From Lachnospiraceae bacterium (GTDB lineage: Bacteria > Bacillota > Clostridia > Lachnospirales > Lachnospiraceae): 60,552 nt of DNA. The stretch lies in contig JAAUZY010000098.1 in NCBI GenBank assembly GCA_014804355.1, positions 1-60,552 on the forward strand, written 5' to 3'. The notes beneath the pieces are model-generated. The model saw nothing but the letters and a program-made list of their open reading frames with translations, was not told where the DNA came from and searched no databases. The number at the start of each line of letters is the position of its first letter. Position 1 is the stretch's first letter. The translations under genes were made by a program, and so were the position numbers. This document shows, piece after piece, positions 1 to 9,300 of the stretch.

Positions 1-2099
1 AGTTGATATTCATTTTCTTCCTTGGTGAAAATATATCCGTCCCCACGGGAATACAGTTGACTGCCAAGTAGACTAATGAGCGACAGGGTGTTATAGGAAG
101 CTTTTTTCAGACCATGGAAATCCATAAGACCGGCGCCGCCTTGAAATAAACGGCTGTCTGGGAAAAAGTCCTCATAATTGTCATTCAAACACCAAAAGGA
201 AAGCCCTTTTACCTGAAATAAAGTTTGGTTTACCGTATGGCAGATATAGGGACCCATATAGCAGGTGTCACGGATCAAATCTGACGGAAGAAATGTAAGA
301 TTCCAGTCAGAAACGATGATATCTGTAAAATGGAAACCGTATCTATCCATAATATCTTGAATGGTTTGAATCCGTTCTAAAATAAGGGACTGATTTGCAA
401 TAGAGTAGTTATGGGCATTTTTTGTGAGATCCTTGGAAAAATTACCCTCACAGCCATATAGATGAGCAGAGACATAAGTTGGTGTGATATTTTTTTCGTT
501 GCAGAATTTGAAAAAAGCATCATACCATGGGAAACCGTTGATACTGGAAAAATTTGGGCTTCCCAGACGAAGCTCAGAATCTGTCTCCGTAAAAGCCTGG
601 TAAGTGGCCTCATAAAATTCGAAAAATGAATTCATATCTTCGTACCAGAAAGGTTCTTTGATCTGTAAATCTGGACCTGTCCAGAAATCAAAATACCAAC
701 TCCGTATTTCATCCATTCCATAACGGTCAATATAATGTGTCAGAAAATTCTTGATCAAATCTTTCCATTTAGTTAAGGATTTTGGAAAGCTGACATTTGG
801 ATGATACCGCCAGTTCGCATATTGTTTTTTGGATGCAAGGTCTGCGGGCATATATCCGATTTCAGGAAACGGTTTGAGGCCGACGGATAAAATGAAGTCA
901 AATACATTGTCTAAAGAAGCCCAGTTATAAAGCGGTGAACTGTTTTCTTTTTCATAGTAGATATAAAGGTCGTCTGAAAATATATCGCGGATGCGTAGAT
1001 AATTAAAGTTATAATCCGTTTTTACGGCAATAATCTGTTGTTGTACTTCACTTCTTAAGCAGGCGTAGGCACGTCCTACGGACAAAAAATGTTCCTGATG
1101 GTTTTTTCGGGCAGTTTTTCTAAGTTCAAAAGTATTTAAGTGCAGAGAACGTTGATTTTTAAACGAATGGCGGATAGAGGGGAGCTTCCGGTCTGTCAGT
1201 AAAAATTGACGAAAATAGGAAAAAGTTCCATCATCGGCCTGCAGTTTTTTCTGGGACAGTGTATAGGGATGATTCAGTGCTTCCCGTTCTCTTTTTCTAT
1301 ATTCAGTCGGAGAAATATGGTACAAACGTCGGAATGCGGCCGCATAAGTTTTGTGGTTGCTAAAACCGTGGTTAATGGCGATTTCAAGAATACTGTGTTC
1401 CGTGTAAAGCAGTTCGGAAAGAGAATGGTTAATTCGGAAAGTATTCAGATACTCTATAAAACCAACGTGAAAGTTTTTTTGGAAAAATGTAGAAAAATAT
1501 TGGGGATGGATTCCAAGGCTGGAGGCTATCCCGTTTAGTGTGACCCGGTTCATGTAGTTTTTGTTGATATATGTGAGAATTAATCCTATTCTTTCGCTGG
1601 AATAATCAGGGGAATAAGAGTTATCGTTTTTACTGCCATAGACATCAAGCAGTGCAGTAATCATATCATTTGCCGCTTGAAGTATTTTTAGGCGGGAGGT
1701 AACTTCATTTTTTTGATTATTGAAAATAATTGCAGCGAAATTCTGGCATAGGCGGTAATAAACAGGATTTGAGATATCACTGCTTATATGGTTCTGTTGC
1801 ATAGTGATTCTTTTAAAATCCGGGCACAAACGGTCAAGGTACTCGATATCTATCCGGATGGAAAATATCTGGGCATCAGGAGTAGACTCGACGATCGTGT
1901 ATGTCTCATAAGGAAGAAAGAAAAAGATATCATGGGCACGAAAATGACGGGTATGATTTTTGTAATGAATCTGTAAGGAGCCATTTAAAACAAATGCGAT
2001 TTCGAGGCGCGAAGTCCATTGTAATTCCGAGGTGAAATTCTGGGAGATAGATTGTTCAAATGGAAGGCCAAGAGAGTTACTGATATAGTCTAAAATCAT
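1..2099 (-). CDS. AraC-family regulator fused to a GH39-like (beta-xylosidase fold) domain, 3' end outside the window
   Basis: The reading frame is open from ATG at 2099 (preceded by GAGGA) to the window edge, at least 699 codons. An N-terminal sensor region (about residues 1-160) is followed by an AraC-type HTH pair (about 170-265), recognisable by LNGIASSLGIHPQYFSTFF and the second helix pair ending in ISPTEYRK. The rest resembles glycoside hydrolase family 39. The GH39 acid/base motif WNEPD reads WTGPD (residues 473-477) and the nucleophile motif TEWN reads SDWN (D598), so both catalytic glutamates are replaced. I infer a transcription factor that uses a dead GH39 fold to sense a sugar. 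It is divergent from the ABC/GH operon that starts at 2363, its probable target. The regulator call is firm; loss of catalysis rests on the two motifs. Confidence 0.88.
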   Translation of the reverse strand, partial: MILDYISNSLGLPFEQSISQNFTSELQWTSRLEIAFVLNGSLQIHYKNHTRHFRAHDIFFFLPYETYTIVESTPDAQIFSIRIDIEYLDRLCPDFKRITMQQNHISSDISNPVYYRLCQNFAAIIFNNQKNEVTSRLKILQAANDMITALLDVYGSKNDNSYSPDYSSERIGLILTYINKNYMNRVTLNGIASSLGIHPQYFSTFFQKNFHVGFIEYLNTFRINHSLSELLYTEHSILEIAINHGFSNHKTYAAAFRRLYHISPTEYRKREREALNHPYTLSQKKLQADDGTFSYFRQFLLTDRKLPSIRHSFKNQRSLHLNTFELRKTARKNHQEHFLSVGRAYACLRSEVQQQIIAVKTDYNFNYLRIRDIFSDDLYIYYEKENSSPLYNWASLDNVFDFILSVGLKPFPEIGYMPADLASKKQYANWRYHPNVSFPKSLTKWKDLIKNFLTHYIDRYGMDEIRSWYFDFWTGPDLQIKEPFWYEDMNSFFEFYEATYQAFTETDSELRLGSPNFSSINGFPWYDAFFKFCNEKNITPTYVSAHLYGCEGNFSKDLTKNAHNYSIANQSLILERIQTIQDIMDRYGFHFTDIIVSDWNLTFLPSDLIRDTCYMGPYICHTVNQTLFQVKGLSFWCLNDNYEDFFPDSRLFQGGAGLMDFHGLKKASYNTLSLISLLGSQLYSRGDGYIFTKEENEYQ

Positions 2100-2362
2100 A
2101 GTTATCCTCATTTCCGGCATTGTCAGCCTCAAGTTTATCCAATAATATCATATTTTCAATAGGAAAACTAGTTGAATAAGGGAAAGTGTCCAAAAAAATA
2201 ATGCCAGTCAATAAAAAGAGACCAAAAAAATAATAAAAAGAATCAATCAAATGAAAAAAAATTATAGATTAAGAACAATAAAAGCTTTATTTTGGACGAA
2301 GCAGAAGAACGCAGATGCTAAGATAAAAACAGACCACAGATACAGGATTGAGGAGGCAGGCT
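2100..2362. promoter_or_regulatory. Divergent intergenic region between the AraC-GH39 gene and the sugar transport operon
   Basis: This very A-rich 263-bp spacer must hold promoters and operators for both directions. I see no clean -35/-10 pair, which fits activator-dependent transcription. The SD AGGAGG at 2351-2356 belongs to the ATPase gene and selects the ATG at 2363. Confidence 0.45.
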
Positions 2363-3907
2363 ATGAGTAATACACATGAAATTGTCATGGAGTGTAAACA
2401 GATTACCAAAACCTTTGGCCCCGTTGTAGCTCTCGACCATGTCGATCTGATAGTGAAGAGGGGAGAAGTACGTGGACTGATTGGAGAGAATGGTTCCGGG
2501 AAGTCGACAATTACCTCTATTTTTTCGGGAATGCAGCCGGCAGATTCCGGTGAGATGTTTTATAAAGGCAATCCTTGGAATCCCTCTTCTATGGAGTGGG
2601 CAGGGACTCAAGGAGTCGGGATGATTGTGCAGGAAACGGGAACAGTTCCGGAGATTACGGTCGCTGAAAATATGTTTTTATGTGCAGCAGATAAGTTTGG
2701 CTGCTTCAAGCGGAAAGATGGAAGCCGGTGGGGATTTGTAAATGGAAGGGCGATGTACCAGGCGGCACAGAACGCATTGAATGAAATTGGAGCAGAGCAT
2801 ATCAGTGCAAGTGCGATGACGTATACGCTTGATATGCAGGACAGGAAACTTGTTGAAGTTGCAAAGGTGTGGATGCAGAATCCCGAAATTATTGTTGTGG
2901 ATGAAACTACAACTGCGCTTTCACAAAAGGGCCGTGATATTATTTACGATTTGATGGATAGGATGCGTAAAAGTAATCGCAGTGTTGTTTTTATTTCCCA
3001 TGACATGGATGAGATTAAGGAACGCTGCGACACATTGACGGTACTCCGTGACGGGCACATTATAAGGACTTTTGAGAAAGAAGAATATGATGATGATGCA
3101 ATTCGTACTTCCATGATCGGACGGGAACTGCAAGGGGATTATTACCGTGGTGACTATGATGGAAGTTATGGTGAAAAGGTTGTTCTGGAGATTCGTGGGG
3201 GAAACCTTTCCAATCAACTTGTGGATTTTAATTTACAAATCCACGAGGGTGAAATTTTAGGCATAGGGGGATTGTCACATTGCGGAATGCATACGCTTGG
3301 CAAAGTACTCTATGGAGATGTGAAGATGTCGAGCGGAGAGGTGCTTGTGTATTGTGAGAAAGAGGGCGGTGAACCAGTCGTTAATCCGGCGTTTGCCATG
3401 AAACGCAAGATTGGTTATGTTGCAAAGGACAGAGATGTGGAGTCATTAAATACACAGACGACAATTCGTGACAATATTTCAATTGCAGGACTTGATAAGA
3501 TTGCAATACATAATTTTCTGATAACGAACCGCAGGGAAAAGGCATATGTGGAAAACCAGCGTGAGACGATGCAGGTTAAATGCTATTCCATAGATCAGGA
3601 AGTTTCCCAGCTCTCGGGAGGAAATAAGCAAAAGGTTGTGTTCGGGAAATGGATAGGGTGTGATTCGCAGATACTGATTTTGGACTGTCCAACCCGTGGA
3701 ATTGATATTGGTGTGAAACAGGCGATGTATCAGATGATGTACCGGATGAAGCAGGAGGGCAGAACCATTATCATGATATCGGAAGAAATGTCGGAACTGA
3801 TCGGCATGTCAGACCGCCTTGTTATTATGAAAGACGGTCGAAAGACTGCCGAATTTGCTAGGAGCCAGGAACTGAATGATTCCATGGTAATCGGCTATAT
3901 GATTTAA
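2363..3907 (+). CDS. Sugar ABC transporter ATP-binding protein (RbsA/MglA type, two ATPase domains)
   Basis: Cytoplasmic ATPase of a CUT2-type sugar importer, 514 residues. The first nucleotide-binding domain has Walker A GENGSGKST and Walker B IIVVDETT, with a degenerate signature region (MQDRKLVEVAKVW). The second domain lacks a proper Walker A, as is normal for RbsA/MglA, but keeps a strong signature LSGGNKQKVVFGKW and Walker B LILDCPTRG. The start is ATG 2363, six bases after AGGAGG; a TTG further upstream (2348) has no such site. It is the first gene of an operon with two permeases and a binding lipoprotein. The substrate cannot be read from the sequence; the downstream rhamnosidase suggests a rhamnose-containing sugar or its aglycone. 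Confidence 0.93.
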   Translation: MSNTHEIVMECKQITKTFGPVVALDHVDLIVKRGEVRGLIGENGSGKSTITSIFSGMQPADSGEMFYKGNPWNPSSMEWAGTQGVGMIVQETGTVPEITVAENMFLCAADKFGCFKRKDGSRWGFVNGRAMYQAAQNALNEIGAEHISASAMTYTLDMQDRKLVEVAKVWMQNPEIIVVDETTTALSQKGRDIIYDLMDRMRKSNRSVVFISHDMDEIKERCDTLTVLRDGHIIRTFEKEEYDDDAIRTSMIGRELQGDYYRGDYDGSYGEKVVLEIRGGNLSNQLVDFNLQIHEGEILGIGGLSHCGMHTLGKVLYGDVKMSSGEVLVYCEKEGGEPVVNPAFAMKRKIGYVAKDRDVESLNTQTTIRDNISIAGLDKIAIHNFLITNRREKAYVENQRETMQVKCYSIDQEVSQLSGGNKQKVVFGKWIGCDSQILILDCPTRGIDIGVKQAMYQMMYRMKQEGRTIIMISEEMSELIGMSDRLVIMKDGRKTAEFARSQELNDSMVIGYMI

Positions 3908-3919
3908 GGAGGAGAGGAA

Positions 3920-4972
3920 ATGGAAAACAGTTCAGCTGCAGGGACAAACCTGTCAGAATCAGCAGAACAAAAAAGAAAATTAAAAAATGCGCTGTTGATG
4001 AAACGAATCATTAATATTATTCCAATTGTTGGGATGGCTGTTTTGGCGGTACTCTTTTTTTCAGTGTGTGCAGTTAAAGGCTATGACGTGAATTCAAATC
4101 TGGAAATTGTCATTAAGAAAGCTTTGATTGTAGGATTTCTGGCCACCGGAGCAACATTCATTTTTGCAATTGGTTCTTTTGACTTGTCACTTGGGGCAAA
4201 TATGCTGGTTAGTGCAGCAATTGGTGCGGCTGTATATGTAAAGACAAATAATCTCGTCCTTATGTTTATAGTGTGCATTGTAGTATGTGTAGTTCTTTCT
4301 TTAATTAATTCCACATTGGCATCAGTGTTTAATCTACCGGTATTCGTTATGACGATTGCGATGATGAGCGTATTTATGGCATTGTCAAGTGTGATCATAT
4401 CTAATGTGAATCCAAATGGGATTAATACACAGCTTTCCCGCCCAAGCAATCCAGGCAATGGAGCGTATCAGGTTCTCGGCAATATCTGGTTCCAGTTTTT
4501 GGTATTAGTGTTGTTCGTGTTATTATGCGGCTTCTTGTTTAATTATATGAAGATGGGCCGCAGACAGAAATTCATTGGAGGAAATCCGGTCTGTGCAAGG
4601 CTTACAGGTATTGCACCGAATGCAATTACTCTATTTTCTTTCTGTATTGCAGGAATTGGAATCGGGCTTGCCGCGTTTTTTACAATTATGCAGGATGTTT
4701 CTATCAGTTCTTCTTCCGGCGGGGGCGTGGGAATGAATATGATGATCGCAATCGTATTTGGCGGAATGGCTATTTCAGGGGGTCCCCGTTCTAAAGCGCT
4801 TGCCGCATTTATTGGAGGATTTTCACTTGCGTTTTTAGACCAGTTTATGACATTGCTGCTTTTGGACTCCGCAACGGGTTCCGCGGTTACCCAGATCGTA
4901 AAAGCAGGATTGTTCTTAATAGTAGTAACGGCACTTCAATTAAGCTATCGGACGAAACTACTGCCGCGTTAA
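3920..4972 (+). CDS. Sugar ABC transporter permease (RbsC type), first of two
   Basis: Integral membrane permease of the BPD_transp_2/RbsC family, 350 residues, with about eight to ten hydrophobic segments after a charged N-terminal tail. The family-typical segment GSFDLSLGANMLVSAAIGAA is present near residues 90-110, and the cytoplasmic coupling region (GRRQKFIGGNPVCARLTGI) follows in the middle. It lies 12 bp after the ATPase gene and has a strong GGAGAGG-type ribosome binding site. A second, different permease lies after the binding protein, so the pore is probably a heterodimer. Confidence 0.92.
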   Translation: MENSSAAGTNLSESAEQKRKLKNALLMKRIINIIPIVGMAVLAVLFFSVCAVKGYDVNSNLEIVIKKALIVGFLATGATFIFAIGSFDLSLGANMLVSAAIGAAVYVKTNNLVLMFIVCIVVCVVLSLINSTLASVFNLPVFVMTIAMMSVFMALSSVIISNVNPNGINTQLSRPSNPGNGAYQVLGNIWFQFLVLVLFVLLCGFLFNYMKMGRRQKFIGGNPVCARLTGIAPNAITLFSFCIAGIGIGLAAFFTIMQDVSISSSSGGGVGMNMMIAIVFGGMAISGGPRSKALAAFIGGFSLAFLDQFMTLLLLDSATGSAVTQIVKAGLFLIVVTALQLSYRTKLLPR

Positions 4973-5049
4973 AAGGTGATAAGCAGAAATGCTTAAATGA
5001 TATTTACATTTTAAAAGTTATTTTAAATTTCAAATCAGGAGGATGAAAA

Positions 5050-6423
5050 ATGAAAAAAAAGTATTTAAAAAAATTTGCTTGTGTATCATTAGCAGCGACT
5101 ATGGCACTCACATTGACTGCCTGCGGAGGTCAATCAAGCGGAAATTCCAATGATAATGCCGGCACAAATACAGAGAGCAGTACTGGCAATGATACTGACA
5201 CCAACACGGACAATAACGCCGGTGAAAGTGCGGCCGATAATGCCGAAGCGGCTGGTAACGTGAATTATAAAGGAAATGTAAATTATGTAGATATTGCGAA
5301 ACAGTTACAGGCAGATCAGACCGTGGATTTAAACGGGCTTTCTTCTGAAAAATACAGTATTACCGGATATGCACAGGGATATGATTTTGATGATGCATGG
5401 ATGGGGGCTATTACACAGATGGCATCCAGCGGTTGTGAGGTAATATTAGGTTCTGGTTCCAGTGACTTCGCATTTAACTTTGGAGGTGTGGACCGTACGA
5501 ATTCAGAACTTAAGGTTGGTGGTGTTGATTCACTTACACATGCTTTTCAAGATTTATTAGACGGCGGGGTATATACCTTCTGTGCTGGTTCTTATCCATC
5601 CATGATTGCACCAGCATATGCATCTGTGATCCGTGCCTTGGAGGGAAATAAGTTGATAGATGCAGACGGTAACCCGGCTTCTATAGGAATGAGCCATTGG
5701 ATTGCAACAAGCAGTGACGAGCTTGCTGATATGATCGCAAACGATTGTGCCGGAAACTATGCAGTTGATACAGGCCTGTTTTCACAAATGCTGACTTGTG
5801 ATTATGATACATTTATGAAACTTGCCGAGAACATTGACTATGACACCATGATGACAAATAAGGCGGCGTTTGCAGATACCGAGAAGGTATCTTTAAGTAA
5901 GGCTTATAAAATTGGTGTCTTGATAAATGATACCACCTCGGATGAATCTCTGTCATATCAGGAATATGCAAAATATCTTGCAGATGAATTTGGTTTTACA
6001 GTGACTTTCTCAGAATCCACAGGTGGTGCACCTACTGAAGAAACAAACCAGATCCAGACATGGGCATCTGCAGGCTATGACGCAGTAATCAGTATGTCAT
6101 CTGGAAGTATTTATGATCAGGCCGATTTATGTGCATCCAATGGAATGGTACTTGAGATGTATGCGGCACATCCGATGGCTGAAGATAAAGCTGATCTGGA
6201 TACTCTGGAGAGTTACTGCGGCGCAGTCGGGCCAACCACTTATAATGAGGCAGAAGTAGGATATAAGCTTGCTAAATACTATATTGAGCAAGGATATACC
6301 AAATATGCAATTTTTGGCGGTTCCATCGCATTTGGGGCAGAAACGCATGCTTATCGTGTTGCCGGTATTTTTGCAGCAATGATTGAAGATGAAACAGGAG
6401 TTACCTGTGAAGATTTTAATTAA
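5050..6423 (+). CDS. Sugar ABC transporter substrate-binding lipoprotein
   Basis: Lipoprotein of 457 residues. A lysine-rich signal peptide ends in a lipobox LTAC (Cys about residue 25), followed by a 45-residue Asn/Thr/Asp/Gly-rich linker that would hold the receptor away from the membrane. The body has a periplasmic-binding-protein type 1 feel, with a hinge-like segment KAYKIGVLINDTTSDESLS in the second half. It is longer than typical ribose-binding proteins (about 300 residues) even without the linker. It sits between the two permease genes in the same operon. The family is confident; the ligand is unknown. Confidence 0.88.
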   Translation: MKKKYLKKFACVSLAATMALTLTACGGQSSGNSNDNAGTNTESSTGNDTDTNTDNNAGESAADNAEAAGNVNYKGNVNYVDIAKQLQADQTVDLNGLSSEKYSITGYAQGYDFDDAWMGAITQMASSGCEVILGSGSSDFAFNFGGVDRTNSELKVGGVDSLTHAFQDLLDGGVYTFCAGSYPSMIAPAYASVIRALEGNKLIDADGNPASIGMSHWIATSSDELADMIANDCAGNYAVDTGLFSQMLTCDYDTFMKLAENIDYDTMMTNKAAFADTEKVSLSKAYKIGVLINDTTSDESLSYQEYAKYLADEFGFTVTFSESTGGAPTEETNQIQTWASAGYDAVISMSSGSIYDQADLCASNGMVLEMYAAHPMAEDKADLDTLESYCGAVGPTTYNEAEVGYKLAKYYIEQGYTKYAIFGGSIAFGAETHAYRVAGIFAAMIEDETGVTCEDFN

Positions 6424-6510
6424 GGAAGATTTCCGGTCATTTCCTTTATGAGGGGGAAGGAGGTTGGCTCCTTCCTCCTAAGGGAGAAAGAATGGGAGAG
6501 AGGTATTGAA

Positions 6511-7584
6511 ATGGAACAAACAGTGAAGAAAAGAAAGAGCGGAATAGTTAAAAGAGTGGTAGGAATCGCGATTATTCCGGTTATTTGTCTAATCATATCG
6601 TTGATTATGTGTGCGTCGTATCATACAGTTCTCTTTAAAGATGCCAATTCGATGTCAACCTATATGTATGGCACGGTATATCTGACGTTAATCGCATTTG
6701 CTGTATCTGTTAATCTGCATTCTGGGCGTTTTGACTTCTCAGTTGGTTCTATGGTTACGTTGACGAGCACGATTGTAATTGTTTTAGCTTGTAATGGTTG
6801 GGGAAATATGTGGATTCTTCTTCTGATTGCGCTTGTCTCAGGAGCAATAGCAGGATTGATCTCCGGTGGGCTGTACTTGGTTTTGCGGCTGCCGCCGATG
6901 ATCTGTTCATTAGGAGTAGCTTTGCTTTACGAGGCCGTTGCGTATGTAATTGCAGGAGGATCAGAACAAAATAATGTGATATTGAAAAATCAGGTAACAT
7001 CAAATGTCATGAAGACATTCGTCGGTGCCGGTGGTAAGAGTCCTGTTTATTTGTTGCTTATTCTGGCTGTCATGACAATATTTATGGTTGTTGTATTTCA
7101 TTATACAAAATTCGGGTATGATTACCGCGCCTTGCAGAGCGGACAGAAAATTGCGGTCAATACAGGTGCCAATGAATACCTAAATGCTCTGCTCTGCTAT
7201 GTTATTTCAGGAACTATGGCAGGTGCAGCAGGTATGCTGTTTGGATGCCAGATACAGTATACAAGGGTATCCGGTTATTTGGATTTTGGAACGGTAGATA
7301 AAATGTTTGTTGCTTTTTGCCCGTTGTTCTTCTCCGGTTTTGTTATGCGTTACTGCAATAAACAGATTGCGATTTTGATTTCAGTAGCGGGCTATGAGTT
7401 TTTACAGCTTGCATTCGGTAATATGAGCGCGGTAGATACCACATTTACAAGTACGATTTATGGAATTATCAATTCGGTTATTCTGGTATTGTTCCTGATT
7501 TATCTGAATAACGAAAATACGGTTATTGAGATTGTAACACTCAAGAAATTCCTGAAACAGAAAAAGGAGCCGGGGCATGTTTGA
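6511..7584 (+). CDS. Sugar ABC transporter permease (RbsC type), second of two
   Basis: Polytopic permease of the same superfamily as the product of 3920-4972 but clearly diverged, which suggests a heterodimeric pore. The segment SVNLHSGRFDFSVGSMVTL is the family-typical motif. I chose ATG 6511 because GAGAGAGG lies seven bases upstream. An in-frame ATG at 6448 would add 21 charged residues (MRGKEVGSFLL...) with a poorer site. That region, 6450-6490, also contains an inverted GGAAGGAG/CTCCTTCC arrangement that looks like leader RNA rather than coding sequence. The 3' end overlaps the GH3 gene by 8 bp, so the two are translationally linked. Confidence 0.9.
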   Translation: MEQTVKKRKSGIVKRVVGIAIIPVICLIISLIMCASYHTVLFKDANSMSTYMYGTVYLTLIAFAVSVNLHSGRFDFSVGSMVTLTSTIVIVLACNGWGNMWILLLIALVSGAIAGLISGGLYLVLRLPPMICSLGVALLYEAVAYVIAGGSEQNNVILKNQVTSNVMKTFVGAGGKSPVYLLLILAVMTIFMVVVFHYTKFGYDYRALQSGQKIAVNTGANEYLNALLCYVISGTMAGAAGMLFGCQIQYTRVSGYLDFGTVDKMFVAFCPLFFSGFVMRYCNKQIAILISVAGYEFLQLAFGNMSAVDTTFTSTIYGIINSVILVLFLIYLNNENTVIEIVTLKKFLKQKKEPGHV

Positions 7585-9274
7585 TTATAAATGTAGACCA
7601 TTTTACCTGGCAGATGAAGATATCGTCTGGCTGGAAGAAACATATCAGAATATGTCTTTATCAGAAAAAATCGGGCAGTTGTTCTGCCCGATTGTAGTTT
7701 CCGGTGATGAAGAAGTGCTGAGAGCCGTGGTTAAGAATAAGCACATAGGAGGCGTTCTTTATCACAAAGGAAAAGGCAAGGAGATACAGGAACACCACCA
7801 CATTCTGCAAACAGAAAGCAAGGTACCGCTGTTTATAGCGTCAAGTCTGGAAATGGGCGGTGTGGGTTCTGTGCAGGAAGGAACATATTATGGTCAGGAA
7901 ATGTTAGTTGCAGCAACGGACCGTGTAGAACATGCATACCGATTGGGAAAGGTTTCCTGTAGGGAAGGTGCAGCAGTCGGAGTAAATCTGGCATTTGCCC
8001 CGATTGTAGATATTGACGGCAATTTCCGTAATCCGGTAATGAATGTGCGGACCTTTGGTATGGATCAGGAACGTGTAAAGGTAATGGGGGCCGCATATTT
8101 GAAAGCAGCAATGGAGGAAGGAGTGGCGGCTGCCATTAAACATTTTCCAGGAGACGGCGTAGATGAAAGAAACCAGCATCTCCTGACCTCCATCAATTCC
8201 TTAAGTTGTAGGGAATGGGATGCGACTTATGGCGACATATATCAGGCGATGATTGATGAGGGAGTTATGGCTGTCATGGCAGGACATATAGCGCTGCCGG
8301 CATACGAGGAATATTATGATGGGAAACCTTGTGAGCGTGTCATACCGGCAACGCTTTCTGCTAATATTCTGAAACGGTTACTGAGGGAAAAACTAGGTTT
8401 TCAGGGTTTGATTATTACAAATGCTACACCAATGGCTGGCTTTTGTTGTGCAGAGGAACGGAAGAAAGCGGTTCCGCTGGCGATTGAAAACGGCTGCGAT
8501 ATGTTTCTGCTCAATAAGGATCTTGATGAAGATATTATGTACATGACAGAGGGCTATCATAGCGGCATATTGTCAGATGTGCGTCTGGAAGAGGCGGTAA
8601 AACGGATCCTTGCAACAAAGGCAGCATTAAAACTATGGAAGAAGAAGGAAAATGGAACATTGGTGCCGGATGAAGCAGCGTTATCTATATTACGATGTGA
8701 AGAACATGATAAGTGGGCAGAGGAATGTGCAGATGAGGGCGTGACACTTGTAAAAGATACCCAGCATCTGTTGCCAATACGCTTACAGCGTCATAAACGG
8801 GTTCTCTTAGAGATGATGGGAGATTTTCCTTCTAATGAGAAGGTATGCAGAAGCTTTCAAGTAAAATTGCACCAGGAAGGTTTTCAGGTAACGGTATATG
8901 AAAAGGAGCAGCTTGGGTTAGAGGGAAAGTTGTTTGATACGGTAGAAGAATTTAAAGAAAAGTATGATCTTGTTATCTATATTGGAAATATTGAAACTGT
9001 AGGTAATAAAGCAGTTTCCAGGTTGAATTGGCATACATTGTTTGGACTTGGCAACAATATGCCATGGTTTGTACACGAGGTTCCTACTATGTTCATCAGT
9101 GTAGGGAATCCCTATCATCTGTTGGATGTACCTATGATAAAAACCTATATTAATGGTTATTGTAATTCTGAATATGTCATCTCTGCCATTGTTAGAAAAA
9201 TTACGGGTAGGAGTACATTTAAGGGGAAAAGTCCCGTGGATGCTTTTTGCGGAAGATGGGATACCAGATTGTAA
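7577..9274 (+). CDS. Glycoside hydrolase family 3 protein with Asn at the expected nucleophile
   Basis: Cytoplasmic protein of 565 residues with no signal peptide. The NagZ-like GH3 barrel is marked by SEKIGQLFCPI near the N-terminus, AAIKHFPGDG with a following QHL (the histidine region), and GLIITNATPMAGF, where GH3 enzymes carry TD followed by the next strand. The Asp nucleophile position reads Asn (N282, codon AAT at 8420-8422), one base away from Asp. The C-terminal third resembles the alpha/beta domain of bacterial GH3 proteins. It is coupled to the upstream permease by an 8-bp overlap, so it probably acts on the imported sugar. It could be a binder, an impaired enzyme, or the change could be a sequencing or strain variant. 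Confidence 0.86.
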   Translation: MFDYKCRPFYLADEDIVWLEETYQNMSLSEKIGQLFCPIVVSGDEEVLRAVVKNKHIGGVLYHKGKGKEIQEHHHILQTESKVPLFIASSLEMGGVGSVQEGTYYGQEMLVAATDRVEHAYRLGKVSCREGAAVGVNLAFAPIVDIDGNFRNPVMNVRTFGMDQERVKVMGAAYLKAAMEEGVAAAIKHFPGDGVDERNQHLLTSINSLSCREWDATYGDIYQAMIDEGVMAVMAGHIALPAYEEYYDGKPCERVIPATLSANILKRLLREKLGFQGLIITNATPMAGFCCAEERKKAVPLAIENGCDMFLLNKDLDEDIMYMTEGYHSGILSDVRLEEAVKRILATKAALKLWKKKENGTLVPDEAALSILRCEEHDKWAEECADEGVTLVKDTQHLLPIRLQRHKRVLLEMMGDFPSNEKVCRSFQVKLHQEGFQVTVYEKEQLGLEGKLFDTVEEFKEKYDLVIYIGNIETVGNKAVSRLNWHTLFGLGNNMPWFVHEVPTMFISVGNPYHLLDVPMIKTYINGYCNSEYVISAIVRKITGRSTFKGKSPVDAFCGRWDTRL

Positions 9275-9300
9275 GCATAGAGATATGGAGTTATTTTAAA

